The notes: generated by a model not told the origin, from the letters alone. Numbered from the stretch's first letter, positions 1-9,600 are shown. The stretch is 64,000 nt of DNA from Caballeronia pedi (GCF_001544915.2 NZ_FCOE02000015.1:106864-170863); one strand, 5' to 3'. Translations and numbers: made by a program.

Positions 1-107
1 TGCAGCGCCGCGTGGTTCCCGCCAATTGCACGCCTTCCCAGATCGCCGACGCACTCAAATCCCATGTTCCAGGCCGCCGCTACGGCCCGTCCGACGACGA
101 GGATTGA
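1..107 (+). CDS. 3' end of an unidentified gene (partial)
   Basis: The frame starting at base 3 is open to a TGA at 105-107 and encodes the last 34 residues of a protein whose start lies outside the window. The tail is hydrophilic and ends in an acidic stretch (SDDED). I do not recognise the family from so little sequence. It is called coding because the frame is open to the window edge and the next gene begins about 90 bases downstream on the same strand, but an open frame of this length can occur by chance in GC-rich DNA. Confidence 0.4.
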   Translation, partial: QRRVVPANCTPSQIADALKSHVPGRRYGPSDDED

Positions 108-145
108 TCCGGCGCTACGAGCAGAAACACTCATGGCATGCTTGT

Positions 146-167
146 ATTAATCCAGATATGGACTAAT
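146..167 (+). promoter_or_regulatory. Palindromic operator of the RES/Xre toxin-antitoxin pair
   Basis: The half-sites ATTAATCCA (146-154) and TGGACTAAT (159-167) form a dyad with one mismatch around a 4-base centre, 34 bases before the antitoxin start. It lies in a short AT-rich island that also contains TAATAT, a plausible -10 element. An autoregulatory operator bound by the antitoxin is the usual arrangement in type II pairs. The binding itself is inferred. Confidence 0.6.
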
Positions 168-200
168 ATTCGTTGAAAGTTCCTTTGGAGACTCAACGAC

Positions 201-635
201 ATGCCCAACGCCGCACACGCCGCCGCGTCGGCCGGCCATCCGGTGCCGCGTCCGGCGCTGGATTCGAGCGATCTCTCCGCCGCCGGCCTGCGCGCGTTCT
301 TCAATATCGCTCGCGACTGGGCGCTTTCCGCCGAAGAGCAGATCACGCTGCTCGGCTCGCCGGGGCGCTCCACGTTTTTCAAATGGAAGCATGACCCGGA
401 GTCCGCGCGGCTCGCCCGCGACACGCTGGAGCGCCTGTCGCTGATTCTCGGCATCTACAAGGCGCTGCAAATCCTTCTGCCCGACCCGAAAGCCGCCGAT
501 ACCTGGATTCGCCGTGCCAACGCCGCGCCGCCCTTCGGCGGTCGTCCGGCGCTCGATCGCCTGCTGGCGGGCAACATCAGCGATCTCGTCGCCGTGCGCC
601 AGTACCTCGACGCAATGCGAGGCGGCTGGGCGTGA
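201..635 (+). CDS. Xre/MbcA/ParS-type antitoxin (DUF2384)
   Basis: This is a 144-residue cytoplasmic antitoxin that should bind and neutralise the RES toxin encoded directly after it and repress their shared promoter. The middle (about residues 30-80) is an Xre-like helical region. The C-terminal half carries the DUF2384 toxin-binding signature: the ILGIYKALQILLP helix, a W-I-RRAN turn, the PPFGGRPALDRLL loop and a terminal VRQYLDAMRGGW helix. Length and order fit the family. The start ATG at 201 follows GGAG at 187-190. The stop overlaps the toxin start, so translation is probably coupled. An operator dyad lies just upstream. Confidence 0.9.
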   Translation: MPNAAHAAASAGHPVPRPALDSSDLSAAGLRAFFNIARDWALSAEEQITLLGSPGRSTFFKWKHDPESARLARDTLERLSLILGIYKALQILLPDPKAADTWIRRANAAPPFGGRPALDRLLAGNISDLVAVRQYLDAMRGGWA

Positions 636-1366
636 TGGGGATCGCATTCAGCAAGGACACATCGAACTGGCGCGAACGATGGCCGCACGGTCTGCTCGAC
701 TGGACGCCCGCGTACCGCGTGATTCCGACGCGCTTTCCGGCCGTCAATCTCTTCGACCGGGTCGCCTCGCCGCAGGATTTCGAGGCGCTCTACGCGCTCG
801 AAGCGATGACCAACGACCGCCTGCGCACCGAAGTCGGCGAACTGGATCTCGTGCCGCCCGAGGAACGCTGCTTCGGACCGGGATGCGGGCCGATCATGGC
901 GGCGTTCACGCATCTGAACCCGAACGGCAGCCGCTTTTCCGACGGCAGCTACGGCGTGTTTTATTGCGGTCGCGAACGGCAGACGGCGATCGCGGAGACG
1001 CGCTATCACTCGGGCCTCTTTCTCGCGGCCACCAACGAAGCGCCATTGCGTCAGCAGATGCGCCTCTACACGGTGCGGGCGCACGGCGAAGTCGTCGATC
1101 TGCGCGGCGATGCGATCGCGGAGGCGGGGCTCGATCCGCGCATTCTCGCGCCGGATGATTACGCTCCGGGCAAGGCGCTCGGCCGCGCGGTGCGGGCGGC
1201 GGGAGCGCGTGGAATCGCGTATCCGTCGGTGCGCGATCCGGAAGGCGAATGCCTCGCCGCCCTGCGCACGACCATGCTGCGCGACTGCCGTCACGCGGCC
1301 TATCTGGAGTACAACTGGAACGGCGAAACGGTCGACTATGTGTTCGAGCTGAACCAGATCGGCTGA
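632..1366 (+). CDS. RES-domain toxin (NAD+-degrading)
   Basis: This is a type II toxin of the RES family. Characterised members deplete NAD+ by phosphorolysis or hydrolysis and arrest growth. Counting from the ATG at 635, the family residues are visible: an early Arg in the AYRVIPTRF strand (about R28), the SDGSYGVFYCGRE segment (Y106/Y110) and a Glu in TAIAETRYHSG (about E121). At about 243 residues it is slightly longer than compact RES toxins. The GTG at 632 is better spaced from a GAGG motif at 619-622, but the ATG at 635, which forms TGATG with the antitoxin stop, is an equally good start. It pairs with the preceding DUF2384 antitoxin. The enzymatic activity is inferred from the family. 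Confidence 0.9.
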   Translation: MMGIAFSKDTSNWRERWPHGLLDWTPAYRVIPTRFPAVNLFDRVASPQDFEALYALEAMTNDRLRTEVGELDLVPPEERCFGPGCGPIMAAFTHLNPNGSRFSDGSYGVFYCGRERQTAIAETRYHSGLFLAATNEAPLRQQMRLYTVRAHGEVVDLRGDAIAEAGLDPRILAPDDYAPGKALGRAVRAAGARGIAYPSVRDPEGECLAALRTTMLRDCRHAAYLEYNWNGETVDYVFELNQIG

Positions 1367-1379
1367 CCGGGCAAACGTT

Positions 1380-2696
1380 TCACGCGCCTGAGCCGATCGC
1401 CACCGCGGTTTCCGTGCGCGTGCGCGCGAGTTTCTTCGACGCCGGCCGCGCGGCCTTTTTCGCCGGCTTCCTGACAACCTGCTCCAGCGCCTGGCCCGCC
1501 GCATTCTTGCCGCTCGCCTTAAGCGCACCGGCGCGCGCCTTGCGACTCGATTCGGTCAGCAGCTTCGTGAGGCGCGTGTCGCTCGGCGTGGCGCCCTTGC
1601 GGTTCTTGCGCGCCGCCTCGCGCGTGCGGCGCTTCGCTTCCTTATCGAGGAAGATCGCGAGTGCGGCTTCATCGGTCTTGAGTCCGTGGCGCCGCGACGC
1701 AGGCAACGTCTCCGCCAGCTCACCCGCCTCGAATGCGTCGATCACCGCGGGGTGCACGTAGCACTTGCGGCACACGGCGGGCGTGTTGCGCAGCAGTTGC
1801 GCGACCTCCTTGATCGTGCCGACGACATGCTTGCGCGCCTCCGTCACCGTCTCCCATTTGAGCCTTCTGAGCGCCGCGAGCGCGAACACACTGCCGGCCC
1901 ACGTCCGATAATCCTTCGCGGTGAAGTCCGCGCCGGTGATCTCGTGCAGATACTCGTTGATGTCCGATGAACTGACCGAATGACGCGTGCCGTCCGCATC
2001 GAGATACTGGAAAAGATCCTGACCCGGCAGATCCATGCAGCGTTTGACGATGCGCGCGACACGCGCATCGCTTACCGCGACATCGTGCTCGATGCCGCTC
2101 TTGCCGCGAAACCTGAACCTCAGCATCCCCGCCGATACCTTCAGATGGCGCTTTCGCAATGTCGTCAGCCCATACGAACGGTTCTCGCGCGCGTACTCCT
2201 CGCTGCCGACGCGGATCAGCGTCGTATCGAGCAGGCGCACGACAGTCGCGAGCACCTTGTTGCGCGGCATGCCGTCGAGCGTCAGATCGCGCGCGACGCG
2301 TGAGCGCAGCTTCGGCAGCACGCCGGAGAACGCGAGCATGCGCTCGTACTTGGTGGCGTCGCGGGTTTCGCGCCATTGCGGGTGATAGCGATACTGCTTG
2401 CGCCCGCGCGCATCGCGCCCGGTCGCCTGGAGATGGCCGCGCGCGTCGGGGCAGATCCAGACATTGGTGTAAGCGGGCGGAATCGCGAGCGCATTGATGC
2501 GGCGAATCTCCGCTTCATCGTCGATTCGCCTGCTCTGCGTGTTGAAGTACGCGAATGCGCCGTCGGTCCATTCGCGCGTGTAGCCGCGCCGCGAATCGTC
2601 CATGTAGCGCAAGCCCGGCGGCAGATCCTCGGGGCAGCCCTGCACGCCTCCCGTCTCGATGTCGTTTTCGATTCGTGCCACCGTGCGCCTCGCCAT
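1380..2696 (-). CDS. DNA topoisomerase IB (poxvirus/bacterial type)
   Basis: This enzyme relaxes supercoils by single-strand nicking through a 3'-phosphotyrosyl intermediate. The 438-residue protein begins with an N-terminal clamp domain (about 25-110), followed by the catalytic domain. The nucleophile is Tyr313 in the CRKCYVHPAV motif. Supporting residues are Arg in TTLRKRHLKVS (about 178-188), Lys in RGKSGIEHDV (about 199) and Arg in KDYRTWAG (about 264). The position of the poxviral catalytic His (GHTP) is Asn here (RNTP); I recall Asn being common in bacterial members, but have not checked. The last 110 residues are a Lys/Arg-rich tail probably used for DNA contact. The frame runs far upstream without family resemblance, so the ATG at 2696 was chosen. 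Confidence 0.92.
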   Translation of the reverse strand: MARRTVARIENDIETGGVQGCPEDLPPGLRYMDDSRRGYTREWTDGAFAYFNTQSRRIDDEAEIRRINALAIPPAYTNVWICPDARGHLQATGRDARGRKQYRYHPQWRETRDATKYERMLAFSGVLPKLRSRVARDLTLDGMPRNKVLATVVRLLDTTLIRVGSEEYARENRSYGLTTLRKRHLKVSAGMLRFRFRGKSGIEHDVAVSDARVARIVKRCMDLPGQDLFQYLDADGTRHSVSSSDINEYLHEITGADFTAKDYRTWAGSVFALAALRRLKWETVTEARKHVVGTIKEVAQLLRNTPAVCRKCYVHPAVIDAFEAGELAETLPASRRHGLKTDEAALAIFLDKEAKRRTREAARKNRKGATPSDTRLTKLLTESSRKARAGALKASGKNAAGQALEQVVRKPAKKAARPASKKLARTRTETAVAIGSGA

Positions 2697-2749
2697 GCAT
2701 TCGATTGATGGCGAAACATCGAGCAACGCGCGTGCCGGACTACCTGTGG

Positions 2750-3487
2750 TCAGGGCAGCGCGAGCGCGCCCGCGCCTTCCGCCGTGGCCCAGCGCTCTTT
2801 CACGGACCAGCGCTCGTCGGTGCCGGGCTGGACGATGGTGAGCCGCCCGTCCGACGCAAACGCGCCGGTATCGATAAAGATCTGCGCGCCGATCTGCTTC
2901 ACCGTGCGCGTCGGCGTGTGGCCGCAGTACGTGGGCGACAGACCATATTGCTGGGCCGGGTCCGCGTGGCCGAGCGCGAGGCCGCGTCCCCACAGGATCT
3001 GGTTGCGCACGTCGTCGGGGAAATCGGCGGTGTCGAGTTCGGCGTCGCAACCGAAAAATTCCGCGTGCAACACATTGAAACGCTGCGCGCCCTCGCCGAC
3101 GATACGCACCAGCGGCAGCGTCGCGAGCCGCGCCGCGAGCTGGGCGAGTTGCTCATCGGAGACCGATTCGGCCCACTCGCCGCCGATCGCATACCACGAC
3201 TGGCGCCGCATCGTGCCGGTCGCGACCGAGATCAGCGAATCCTCGTGATTGCCGCGCACGGCATAAAACCACGGCTTGTCGATGAGATCGATGGCCGCGA
3301 GCGAATCCGCACCGCGATCGACGAGGTCACCGACGGAGAACAGCCGGTCCCGCGCACCATCGAAGCCGATTTCGTGCAGCAGATAGCGCAGCGCATCGAC
3401 GCAGCCATGCAGATCGCCGACCACGAAATCGCGGCCGCTTTCGTTGACGGGATGCCTGCAGACGATAGGATAGGTAGGACCATTCAT
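2750..3487 (-). CDS. PrpA/PrpB-like serine/threonine (metallo)phosphatase
   Basis: This is a 245-residue metallophosphoesterase with the phage-lambda/PrpA-type phosphoprotein phosphatase motifs in order: GDLHG (24-28), GDLVDRG (53-59), GNHE (79-82) and, near the C terminus, GHTPT plus the IDTGAF strand. These supply the ligands for a dinuclear metal centre that dephosphorylates proteins or small phosphoesters. It has no signal peptide, so it is cytosolic. The open frame extends 51 codons upstream, but family similarity begins just after the ATG at 3487, which I take as the start. The substrate cannot be told from sequence. It lies in the same orientation as the topoisomerase gene 53 bases downstream. 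Confidence 0.85.
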   Translation of the reverse strand: MNGPTYPIVCRHPVNESGRDFVVGDLHGCVDALRYLLHEIGFDGARDRLFSVGDLVDRGADSLAAIDLIDKPWFYAVRGNHEDSLISVATGTMRRQSWYAIGGEWAESVSDEQLAQLAARLATLPLVRIVGEGAQRFNVLHAEFFGCDAELDTADFPDDVRNQILWGRGLALGHADPAQQYGLSPTYCGHTPTRTVKQIGAQIFIDTGAFASDGRLTIVQPGTDERWSVKERWATAEGAGALALP

Positions 3488-3737
3488 GCGTGGATGATAG
3501 CGCTGCTCAATGACACCGTGTGAGGGCTGCATCGCTTTTGCAAGCAATCTGGAAGCCGGCTCGACAACCGTTACATCGGCGTTACGTGCGCGCTCGTCAT
3601 CGACGTAAAAGCTGCCGCCCCAGCTTATCCGAAACCGCATTTATTGCGCGACGAATTCACACTCAGCTTGCTGAAAGGCGGGCGGGCAATAATCGCAGCC
3701 ATCGAGCGAAGCCTGGCTCCCATGCGGATCAAACGCG

Positions 3738-4394
3738 ATGAAGCAGATTCTCCCGCCCGTCCTGCGCAACCGGCCGCGCGCCCTGATCGCCCTGCTGGTC
3801 GGTTGCGTCGTGGCCGCCCTGATTCCGGCGCACGTGCGTCCGACTGCGCGCGCACTGCTCGGCTGGGACACCGCGGTGTGGCTCTATCTCGTGCTGATCT
3901 GGCTGAAGATGGCGACCGCGCGCCAGAGCGACGTGCAGGAACTCGCCGAGCGCGAGGACGAGAACGCCGCGACCGTGCTGATGATCGTGAGCGTCGCGGC
4001 GATTGCGAGCATTGTCGCGATCGTCGTGGAGTTGTCGACCGCGAAAAACATGGGCGCCGGCGCGGTGCTGCATTACCTGCTGACCGGCGCGACCATGCTC
4101 GGCGCCTGGTTCCTGATCCCGACGATGTTCACGCTGCACTACGCGCGGCACTACTATCAGTCGCCGGACAACGATCCCGCGCTCAGGTTTCCCGACCAGC
4201 ATCTGAAACCCGACTACTGGGACTTCCTCTACTTCTCCTTCACCATCGCCGTGGCTTCGCAGACCGCCGATGTCGCGCTCGCCTCGACCTCCGCGCGCCG
4301 CACGGCGCTCGGGCAATCGGTGCTGTCGTTCTTCTTCAACCTCGCGGTGCTGGGGCTCTCCATCAACATCGCGGCGAGCATGGTCGGCGGCTGA
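3738..4394 (+). CDS. DUF1345 family integral membrane protein
   Basis: This 218-residue inner-membrane protein has about five hydrophobic segments, around residues 15-31, 44-58, 82-100, 108-128 and 190-214. The KPDYWDFLYFSFTIAVASQTADV segment before the last helix is the most characteristic stretch of DUF1345. It resembles a two-pass ion-channel filter region, but no function is established. The conserved ends and 218-residue length fit full-length family members. The ATG at 3738 has only a weak purine-rich stretch upstream. It is transcribed alone, divergent from the phosphatase gene and 270 bases before glgA. Confidence 0.85.
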   Translation: MKQILPPVLRNRPRALIALLVGCVVAALIPAHVRPTARALLGWDTAVWLYLVLIWLKMATARQSDVQELAEREDENAATVLMIVSVAAIASIVAIVVELSTAKNMGAGAVLHYLLTGATMLGAWFLIPTMFTLHYARHYYQSPDNDPALRFPDQHLKPDYWDFLYFSFTIAVASQTADVALASTSARRTALGQSVLSFFFNLAVLGLSINIAASMVGG

Positions 4395-4430
4395 AACGAC
4401 GCTGTCACGCGCACGCCATAAGCTCATCTC

Positions 4431-4481
4431 ACGCGCCGTGTAAAAACGCGGCGCGCGCCGCTGTCAGTTTTACACGCGGCG
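4431..4481 (+). repeat. Nested inverted repeats upstream of glgA (possible activator site or terminator)
   Basis: CGTGTAAAA (4437-4445) and TTTTACACG (4468-4476) are perfect 9-base inverted repeats. Their centres are 31 bases apart, about three helical turns. Between them lies a perfect 14-base palindrome, GCGGCGCGCGCCGC (4448-4461). The dyad sits about 85-125 bases upstream of the sigma-54-type promoter before glgA, the usual distance for an enhancer-binding activator site. Because it also follows the DUF1345 stop by 40 bases and has a TTTT run after the GC hairpin, it could instead terminate that gene. The assignment is open. Confidence 0.5.
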
Positions 4482-4558
4482 TGTTCGTGCCGTTTCGCGC
4501 ATGGCCGAAGCGCGCGTCGCCATCGTCCGGCATGCTGCACTGCACACATCGCGACGCG

Positions 4559-4574
4559 TGGCACACCGATTGCT
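4559..4574 (+). promoter_or_regulatory. Sigma-54 (RpoN) promoter of glgA
   Basis: The sequence TGGCACACCGATTGCT matches the -24/-12 consensus TGGCACG-N4-TTGCW at every fixed position except one (A for G at position 7). GG is at 4560-4561 and GC at 4572-4573, the required spacing. Transcription would begin near 4585, giving a leader of about 80 bases before the TTG start of glgA. This predicts control by RpoN plus an enhancer-binding protein. It is a sequence match only, with no transcript evidence. Confidence 0.7.
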
Positions 4575-4664
4575 GCCATGCGCCAGCCATTCCGAATCCC
4601 ATCCCGATCAGCACTTGCATGCGCGGCCGTTCACCCGCGCATTCCGCTTCCATAGGAGCCCACT

Positions 4665-6326
4665 TTGCCCTTGAACGTTCTGCTGGTCGCCTCCGAAGCC
4701 GTCCCGCTCGCCAAGACCGGCGGACTCGGCGACATGGTCAGCGCCTACGCCGCCGCACTGCGCGAAGCCGGCGTCGACGCCACCATCCTGCTTCCCGCTT
4801 ACCCGAACGCGATCGCCCAGGCGCAAGGTCTGAGCAAGGTCGGCACGCTCAGGGGCCTGCCTGGCGGCGATGCGACGCTGTTGCGCGCGCGCATGCCCGA
4901 CACCGGCGTGCCGGTGCTGCTGTTGCGCTGCGACGCGCTCTACGCGCGCACCGGCCTCTATCAGGACGCGCAGGGCCGCGACTACCCGGACAACGCGATC
5001 CGCTTCGCAACGCTCTCGGCCGCGGCGGTCAAAATCGCGCAAGGCGTGCGCGGCGTGAAGAAGCCCGATATCGTGCATGCGCACGACTGGCATACCGGCC
5101 TCACGCCGCTCCTGATGAAGCATGCGGGCGTGCACGCAAAGAGCGTATTCACGATCCACAATCTCGCATTCCAGGGCAACTACGCGCGCTCGCTTGGTGC
5201 GTCGCTCGGCGTGCCGGAGAAGTGGCTCGTGCACGCGCTCAGCGATCCAAAGAGCATCGAGTTCTACGGCGCGCTGAGTCTGATGAAAGCCGGCATCGTG
5301 CATGCCGATCGCGTCACGACCGTCTCCGAAACCTACGCGCGCGAAATTCTCACGCCGCGCTTCGGGCATCTGATGGAAGGCGTGCTCCAAAGCTGCGCGG
5401 ACAAGCTGTGCGGCGTCGTCAACGGCATCGACGAACAGGCGTGGAATCCCGCTACCGATGCGCTCATCGAACGCAACTATTCGTTCGACGATATGCGCGG
5501 CAAGCACGCCTGCAAGCGCGCGCTGCAACGCAAGTTCGGCTTGCCCGTCGATCCGTTCGCGCCGCTGATGGCGATCGGCAGCCGCATGACCGGTCAGAAA
5601 CTGGCCGATGTCGTGCTCGAAGCGTTGCCGCGTCTGCTGGAGCGACATCCGCGCCTGCAGCTGGCGGTGATCGGCAAGGGCGAAGCGTATATCGAAGCCG
5701 GCTTCAGGAAGCTCGCGCAGGAATGGCCGGACCGGGTCGGCGTGTATATCGGATATGACGAGCGGCGCGCGCATGCACTGCACGCGGGCGCCGACATCCT
5801 GCTGCATGGCAGCCGTTTCGAGCCCTGCGGCCTCACGCAGATGTACGCGATGCGCTATGGCACGCTGCCGGTCGCATCGCGCGTGGGCGGCCTCGCCGAC
5901 ACGATCGTCGATGCGGCGCAAAACGCGGATCACGCTGCCTACTCCGCGCTGCGTCCGTCGGTGTTGCTGCGCGACGGCACGCACGACATGCCGATCGCGT
6001 CGATGCCCGCGCCGCGCGCCTCGCACGCGCCCACCGGCTTTCTCTTCGATGGCGAACGCGCGGGCGATGTCATCGACGCCGCGAGCCGCGCGCTCGACGC
6101 CTATATGCGCCCGCAAGTGTGGCGGGCGCTGCAGCGCAACGCGATGTCCCGCGATTTCGGATGGAACGAAGCCGTCACGAAGATGGTCGCACTGTACGTC
6201 GGCGTGAGCGATGCGCGCCCGAGCCGCACGGCACTGCGCCCGCGCCGCGTTGCCGACATCATGCAGGCGCCCGCTCAGATGCCCGCGCAGGCGCACGACG
6301 CGCATTCGCTTGCGCGCACTGCCTGA
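4665..6326 (+). CDS. glgA: Glycogen synthase (ADP-glucose-dependent, GT5)
   Basis: GlgA extends alpha-1,4-glucan chains using ADP-glucose in the cytosol. The 553-residue product has the GT5 N-terminal KTGGLGDM motif (17-24), the HAHDWHTGL loop of the first Rossmann domain, and the C-terminal EPCGLTQMYAMRYGTLP motif that carries the catalytic Glu and nucleotide-binding residues. It has an extra tail of about 40 residues rich in Arg, Pro and Ala compared with typical 480-510-residue GlgA. The start is a TTG at 4665 preceded by AGGAG (4654-4658), confirmed by the canonical LNVLLVASEAVPLAKTGG beginning. It opens the glucan/trehalose block and is preceded by a sigma-54-type promoter. No glgC is nearby, so ADP-glucose must come from an enzyme encoded elsewhere. 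Confidence 0.96.
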   Translation: MPLNVLLVASEAVPLAKTGGLGDMVSAYAAALREAGVDATILLPAYPNAIAQAQGLSKVGTLRGLPGGDATLLRARMPDTGVPVLLLRCDALYARTGLYQDAQGRDYPDNAIRFATLSAAAVKIAQGVRGVKKPDIVHAHDWHTGLTPLLMKHAGVHAKSVFTIHNLAFQGNYARSLGASLGVPEKWLVHALSDPKSIEFYGALSLMKAGIVHADRVTTVSETYAREILTPRFGHLMEGVLQSCADKLCGVVNGIDEQAWNPATDALIERNYSFDDMRGKHACKRALQRKFGLPVDPFAPLMAIGSRMTGQKLADVVLEALPRLLERHPRLQLAVIGKGEAYIEAGFRKLAQEWPDRVGVYIGYDERRAHALHAGADILLHGSRFEPCGLTQMYAMRYGTLPVASRVGGLADTIVDAAQNADHAAYSALRPSVLLRDGTHDMPIASMPAPRASHAPTGFLFDGERAGDVIDAASRALDAYMRPQVWRALQRNAMSRDFGWNEAVTKMVALYVGVSDARPSRTALRPRRVADIMQAPAQMPAQAHDAHSLARTA

Positions 6327-6666
6327 GCATGTCCGCCGCAGTTGTTCCATAGTAGTGCCCTGATGTTGCACTGAGCCGGGCACGCCGGGCGCGGCACGCT
6401 ACGTGCTGTCTCGCCGTGCGTTGACGATCACTTGGGGACCGTGGCGCCCACCGTGCCCGCGAGCAGCGCGCGAAGCACGGTGCATCGCGAAGCGCGGCCA
6501 GGCAGGCGTCGATTCGAACGGCGCCAGGGTGTAATCTGAGTTCCGCCTGAGAGCCCGCGCGATCCGCGACACAGGGACGGCTCTTCAGCCAGTTTGGCCC
6601 GTGAGCGTGATCGCGATCGATGCCCGCATCCCCGCCACCGCAGGACGACTCTGGAAAAGACTAACG
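6327..6666. other. Intergenic region glgA-glgE, no gene seen
   Basis: These 340 bases contain no convincing reading frame on either strand and no strong terminator. A partial sigma-54-like match around 6353-6371 (GTGCCC followed by TTGCA) lacks the -24 GG and is not claimed. The region may hold a separate promoter for glgE, since the spacing is too long for tight translational coupling. Confidence 0.5.
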
Positions 6667-9600
6667 ATGGAAAACCATCAAGCTCATCATGCGTACGCGC
6701 CGCGTATCTACTTCATCGATCCCCTGCTCGTCGGCCCGCTCGCGAACTGGCCCGCCCAGTTCGAGCACGCGGCCGCGCTCGGCTTCGACCATGTCCTGAT
6801 CGGCTCGCCGTTCGTGCCCGGCAGCAACGGGCATCGCGAAGCGGTGGCGGATCATCATCGGCTGCATCCCGTTTTCGAATCCGATGCGAGTGCTGCCGAC
6901 GGTCTGCGGCAACTCGCCGACGCCGCGAAGAAACACGAACTCACCTTGCTCGTCGATATCGTGATCGATCGCGTGAGCGCCGAGGGCGGGCTCTATCAGG
7001 ACAACAAACACTGGTTCCAGCCGTTCGAAAGCGCGGACGCGCGGCTCGATCCGCGCAAGCCGCCGCGTCAGCGCGATGTCGCCTGGGCGAATTTCGCCGA
7101 TGGCGAGTCCGCGCATCATCTGACCGAATGGTGGGCGCGGGAGTTGAACGTGCTCGCCGCGGCGGGCGTCGGCGGCTTTCGCTTCGATTCGCCTTACGCG
7201 GTGCCCGCGCATGTCTGGCGCAAGCTCGGCGCGGCCGTGCGCGAAAAGCATCCGGACACGCGCTGGCTCGCATGGACGGTCGGCGCGACGCGCCATGATC
7301 TGCATGGTCTCGTCGATGCCGCGTTCGACGCGGTGTTTGCCTCGACGCGCTGGTGGGACTTCAAAAGCGCATGGCTCTTCGACGAGCACGGCGCGCTCAC
7401 GCGCATCGCCTCGCCGATCACGTTCCCCGAAGATCCGTTCGGCGCGCGTCTCATCAGCGATCTCTCCGACACGAGCGACACCGCGCTCGTCGAACGCGCC
7501 TACACGCGCGCGCTCGACACCGCCGCCGCGCTCGGCACCGGCATCATGGTGCCGATGGGCTTCGAGTACGGCGTCGGCCTGCCGATGTCGCCGCAATACG
7601 GCGTCGCGGCGGAGTACCAGCGCGCGAAGAACGAGAAGCGCATCGATCTCACGGCGCGCGTGCGGCGCGCGAACGAACTGCAACGCAACGTCGGCACGCT
7701 GTCGAGCGTCGGCGAACTGCGCGCGCTGACGGGCGCGGGCACGCCGTACGCCGCGCTCATTCGCGCCGATGGCGGCGATCTGCGTCACAGCGAAGGCGCC
7801 GTGCTCGCGATCATCAATCCCGATCTCGTCGCGCCGGTGCATGTCGATACGCTGCATCTGCTCGAATCGGTGCCGGGCAATTACACGCGCTTCGCGCTCA
7901 TCGACGATGCGATGGGCAAGGCCGAACGTCTCGCGCCGTTCACGCTGAAAGCGGGCGAGGTGCGCCTGTTCCGCGCGGAAGCCGAGCCCTTCGTTCTGCT
8001 TGCGCAACCGCAGGTGAAGCGCGGCGCGAAAACCGCCGACAAGAAATCCGTGACCGAGGCGATCGCCGCGCCGCGCGTGTCGATCGAAAGCGTCACGCCG
8101 TGCGTCGATCACGGGCGCTTTCCGGCGAAGCGCATCGTCGGCGAGGCGCTGGAGATTCAGGCCGCGATCTTCGCGGAAGGCCACGACAAGATCGCCGCCT
8201 CCGTGCAATGGCGCGCCGCCGACGAAACCGACTGGCACGAAGCGCCGATGACCGCCGTGCAGCCCGCCGGCCTCGATCTGTGGTCGACGCGCATTCCGCT
8301 CGAACGCGTGGGCCGGCATGAGTTCGTCGTGATGGCATGGCGCGACGATTACGCGTCGCTCGTCGATCACATGCAGAAGAAGCTGAAGGCCGGGCAGACC
8401 GTCGAGCTCGAAGTCGAGGAAGCGAAGCATCTGTTCGCGCTGATCCTCGCCGAAGTCAAGACCGCCGACGACGCCGACAGCGACAGCGCCCCGCTCGACG
8501 CGATCGTCAAGGAGTTCACCAAAGCCAACGACGCACGCAAGCTAGAACTCGTGCTCGCGCCTGCGACCGCAAAGGCGGTGGCGGCGGCGAGGCATCGGCC
8601 GTTCCTGTCGCGCGATCCGGTGGTGTATCGCGTCGATGCCGAACGCGCCGCCGCGCGCTTCGCGAGCTGGTACGAGATCTTCCCGCGCTCGATGAGCGAC
8701 GACGTGAATCGCCACGGCACGTTCATCGACGTGATCGGCAAGATGCCGCGCATCCGCGAGATGGGCTTCGACGTGCTCTATTTCCCGCCGATCCATCCGA
8801 TCGGCATTGCGAACCGCAAGGGCAAGAACAACACGCTCACGGCCGAGCCGGGCGATGTCGGCAGTCCGTATGCGATCGGCGGCAAGGAAGGCGGCCATAA
8901 CGCATTGCATCCCGAGCTCGGCAATCTCGACGACTTCAAGCGCATGCTCGAAGCCGCGCATGAACACGGTCTCGAGATCGCGCTCGACTTCGCGGTGCAG
9001 TGCTCGCCGGATCATCCGTGGCTCAAGGAACATCCGACATGGTTCGCGTGGCGTCCCGACGGCACGCTGCGCTATGCGGAGAATCCGCCGAAGAAGTATC
9101 AGGACATCGTGAATCCGGACTTCTATGCGCAGGACGCGAAGCCCGAACTATGGATCGCCTTGCGCGATGTCTTCCTGCACTGGGTCGCGGCGGGCGTTCG
9201 CATCTTTCGCGTCGATAACCCGCATACGAAGCCGTTTCCGTTCTGGGAATGGGTCATCGGCGACGTGCGCGCGCGTCATCCCGACGTAATCTTCCTCGCC
9301 GAAGCCTTCACGCGGCCGCGCGTGATGAATCGCCTCGCCAAGCTCGGTTTCTCGCAGTCGTACACGTACTTCACGTGGCGCGAAAGCAAGCGCGATTTCA
9401 TCGAGTACATGCACGATCTCACGCAGACCGACGCGAAGGATTACTTCCGGCCGAACTTCTTCGTCAATACGCCTGACATCAATCCGCGCTTCCTGCAAAG
9501 CTCGGGGCGGCCGGGCTTCGTGATCCGCGCGGCGCTGGCGGCGACGTTATCGGGCTTGTGGGGCGTGTATAGCGGCTTCGAATTATGCGAATCTGCGGCG

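Noticed and set aside
3644..5758. 704-codon plus-strand frame overlapping DUF1345 and glgA
   Set aside because: It spans two real genes in another phase and the intergenic region, and has an Arg-rich, low-complexity translation.
4608..6383. 591-codon minus-strand frame opposite glgA
   Set aside because: It is a GC-rich shadow of glgA, with His/Arg/Ala-biased composition and no family resemblance.
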